From: an uncultured Collinsella sp.
Lineage (GTDB): Bacteria; Actinomycetota; Coriobacteriia; Coriobacteriales; Coriobacteriaceae
Direction of reading: 5' to 3'
Length of the DNA stretch: 6,495 bases
Assembly: GCA_902478825.1 (NCBI GenBank)
Contig: CABSMK010000097.1
Location: 1 to 6,495, forward strand
The position numbers and the translations under genes are program-made. Shown piece by piece: positions 6,274 through 6,495 of the stretch (positions are counted from its first letter, which is position 1; every line of letters begins with the position of its first letter). The notes under the pieces were generated by a model that was not told where the DNA came from, searched no databases, and saw only the letters and a program-made list of their open reading frames with translations.

Positions 6274-6467
6274 TTGCATGAACTGGGAATCGTGTATCAC
6301 ATCATTCGCGATGTTGAGAACGTGGCGCGTGCCAATGGCGTGAGTCGCGTTTCGAGCGTCACGCTGCTGCTGGGCGAGGTCTCGGGCGTCGTTCCAGATC
6401 TCCTGCTCGACGCTTGGCGCTGGGCGGCAGATAAAAAGCCCATCACGCAGGGCGCGGAGCTTATTGT
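6274..6467 (+). CDS. hypA: HypA, hydrogenase nickel-insertion accessory protein (3' end missing)
   Basis: HypA is a small cytoplasmic metallochaperone that delivers nickel, with HypB, to the large subunit of [NiFe] hydrogenases. Full-length family members are about 110-120 residues; here about 65 genomic residues are present before adapter begins at 6468. The N-terminus reads M-H-E-L-G-I-V, matching the conserved HypA start in which His2 binds nickel, and VTLLLGEVSGVVPDLL (29-44) matches the conserved central strand and helix (family pattern LxxGExSGVxPxxL). The start codon must be TTG, because only that gives the M-H-E sequence. The zinc-binding CxxC pairs normally found near residues 70-95 lie beyond the break and cannot be checked. 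The translated frame continues into adapter as an artificial CLLYTSDAA tail. The gene is 197 bp downstream of the oxidoreductase in the same direction, and probably begins a hydrogenase-maturation operon rather than belonging with the redox gene. Confidence 0.92.
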
Positions 6468-6495
6468 CTGTCTCTTATACACATCTGACGCTGCC
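6468..6495. other. Nextera adapter sequence (contig end)
   Basis: Bases 6468-6486 are CTGTCTCTTATACACATCT, the full 19-bp Tn5 mosaic end. Bases 6487-6495, GACGCTGCC, continue into the reverse complement of the Nextera Read 1 adapter. This is library contamination at the contig end. It truncates hypA artificially and creates a false minus-strand reading frame beginning MYKRQ. Confidence 0.98.

Noticed and set aside
6297..6482. Minus-strand frame starting MYKRQ
   Set aside because: Its start codon and first residues are encoded by the Nextera adapter, and the rest is antisense to hypA.
1..6495. CRISPR arrays, tRNA or rRNA genes, insertion sequences
   Set aside because: No regularly spaced repeats, cloverleaf-type sequences, rRNA motifs, transposase genes or terminal inverted repeats were seen. 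The only transposon sequence is the library adapter at the two ends.

Overview
The window looks like one complete short-read contig from a high-GC Gram-positive gut bacterium, most likely Collinsella or another Coriobacteriia. This rests on the GC-rich codon use, the gene content (a GltD-like multi-cluster iron-sulfur flavoprotein, a DUF5692-like membrane protein, hypA) and the style of the Ala-rich membrane-anchored protein. It is an inference, because there is no rRNA or other marker gene. Both ends carry Nextera transposon adapter sequence (1-11 and 6468-6495), so the last bases at each end are not genomic and both terminal genes are truncated artificially.

Layout, left to right: (a) 12-1139, minus strand: a 3'-truncated gene for a single-pass membrane protein with an acidic cytoplasmic N-terminus and an exported C-terminal region. 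(b) 1140-1375: a gap holding the AT-rich upstream region of that gene and a terminator that closes the next minus-strand unit. (c) 1376-2383, minus: a polytopic membrane protein, probably DUF5692. (d) 2447-3109, minus: a TetR-family regulator, 63 bp upstream of (c) and apparently co-transcribed with it. (e) 3110-3298: a divergent control region with two TTGAC-N5-GTCAA palindromes in tandem, centred 23 bp apart. (f) 3299-6076, plus: a 925-residue flavin/iron-sulfur oxidoreductase with at least three Fe-S regions and a GltD-type FAD/NAD(P) core. (g) 6077-6273: a gap with a perfect 9-bp hairpin followed by a roughly 100-nt strongly self-complementary element. (h) 6274-6467, plus: the start of hypA, with a TTG start codon, for [NiFe]-hydrogenase nickel insertion.

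The most interesting unit is the divergent tetR-DUF5692 // oxidoreductase module. The paired operators lie between the two transcription units, so one regulator could control its own operon and the large redox enzyme together. That suggests an inducible redox response or substrate-reducing system whose membrane component could act in transport or membrane anchoring. The substrate and the DUF5692 function cannot be read from the sequence. The hypA fragment probably begins a separate hydrogenase-maturation operon.
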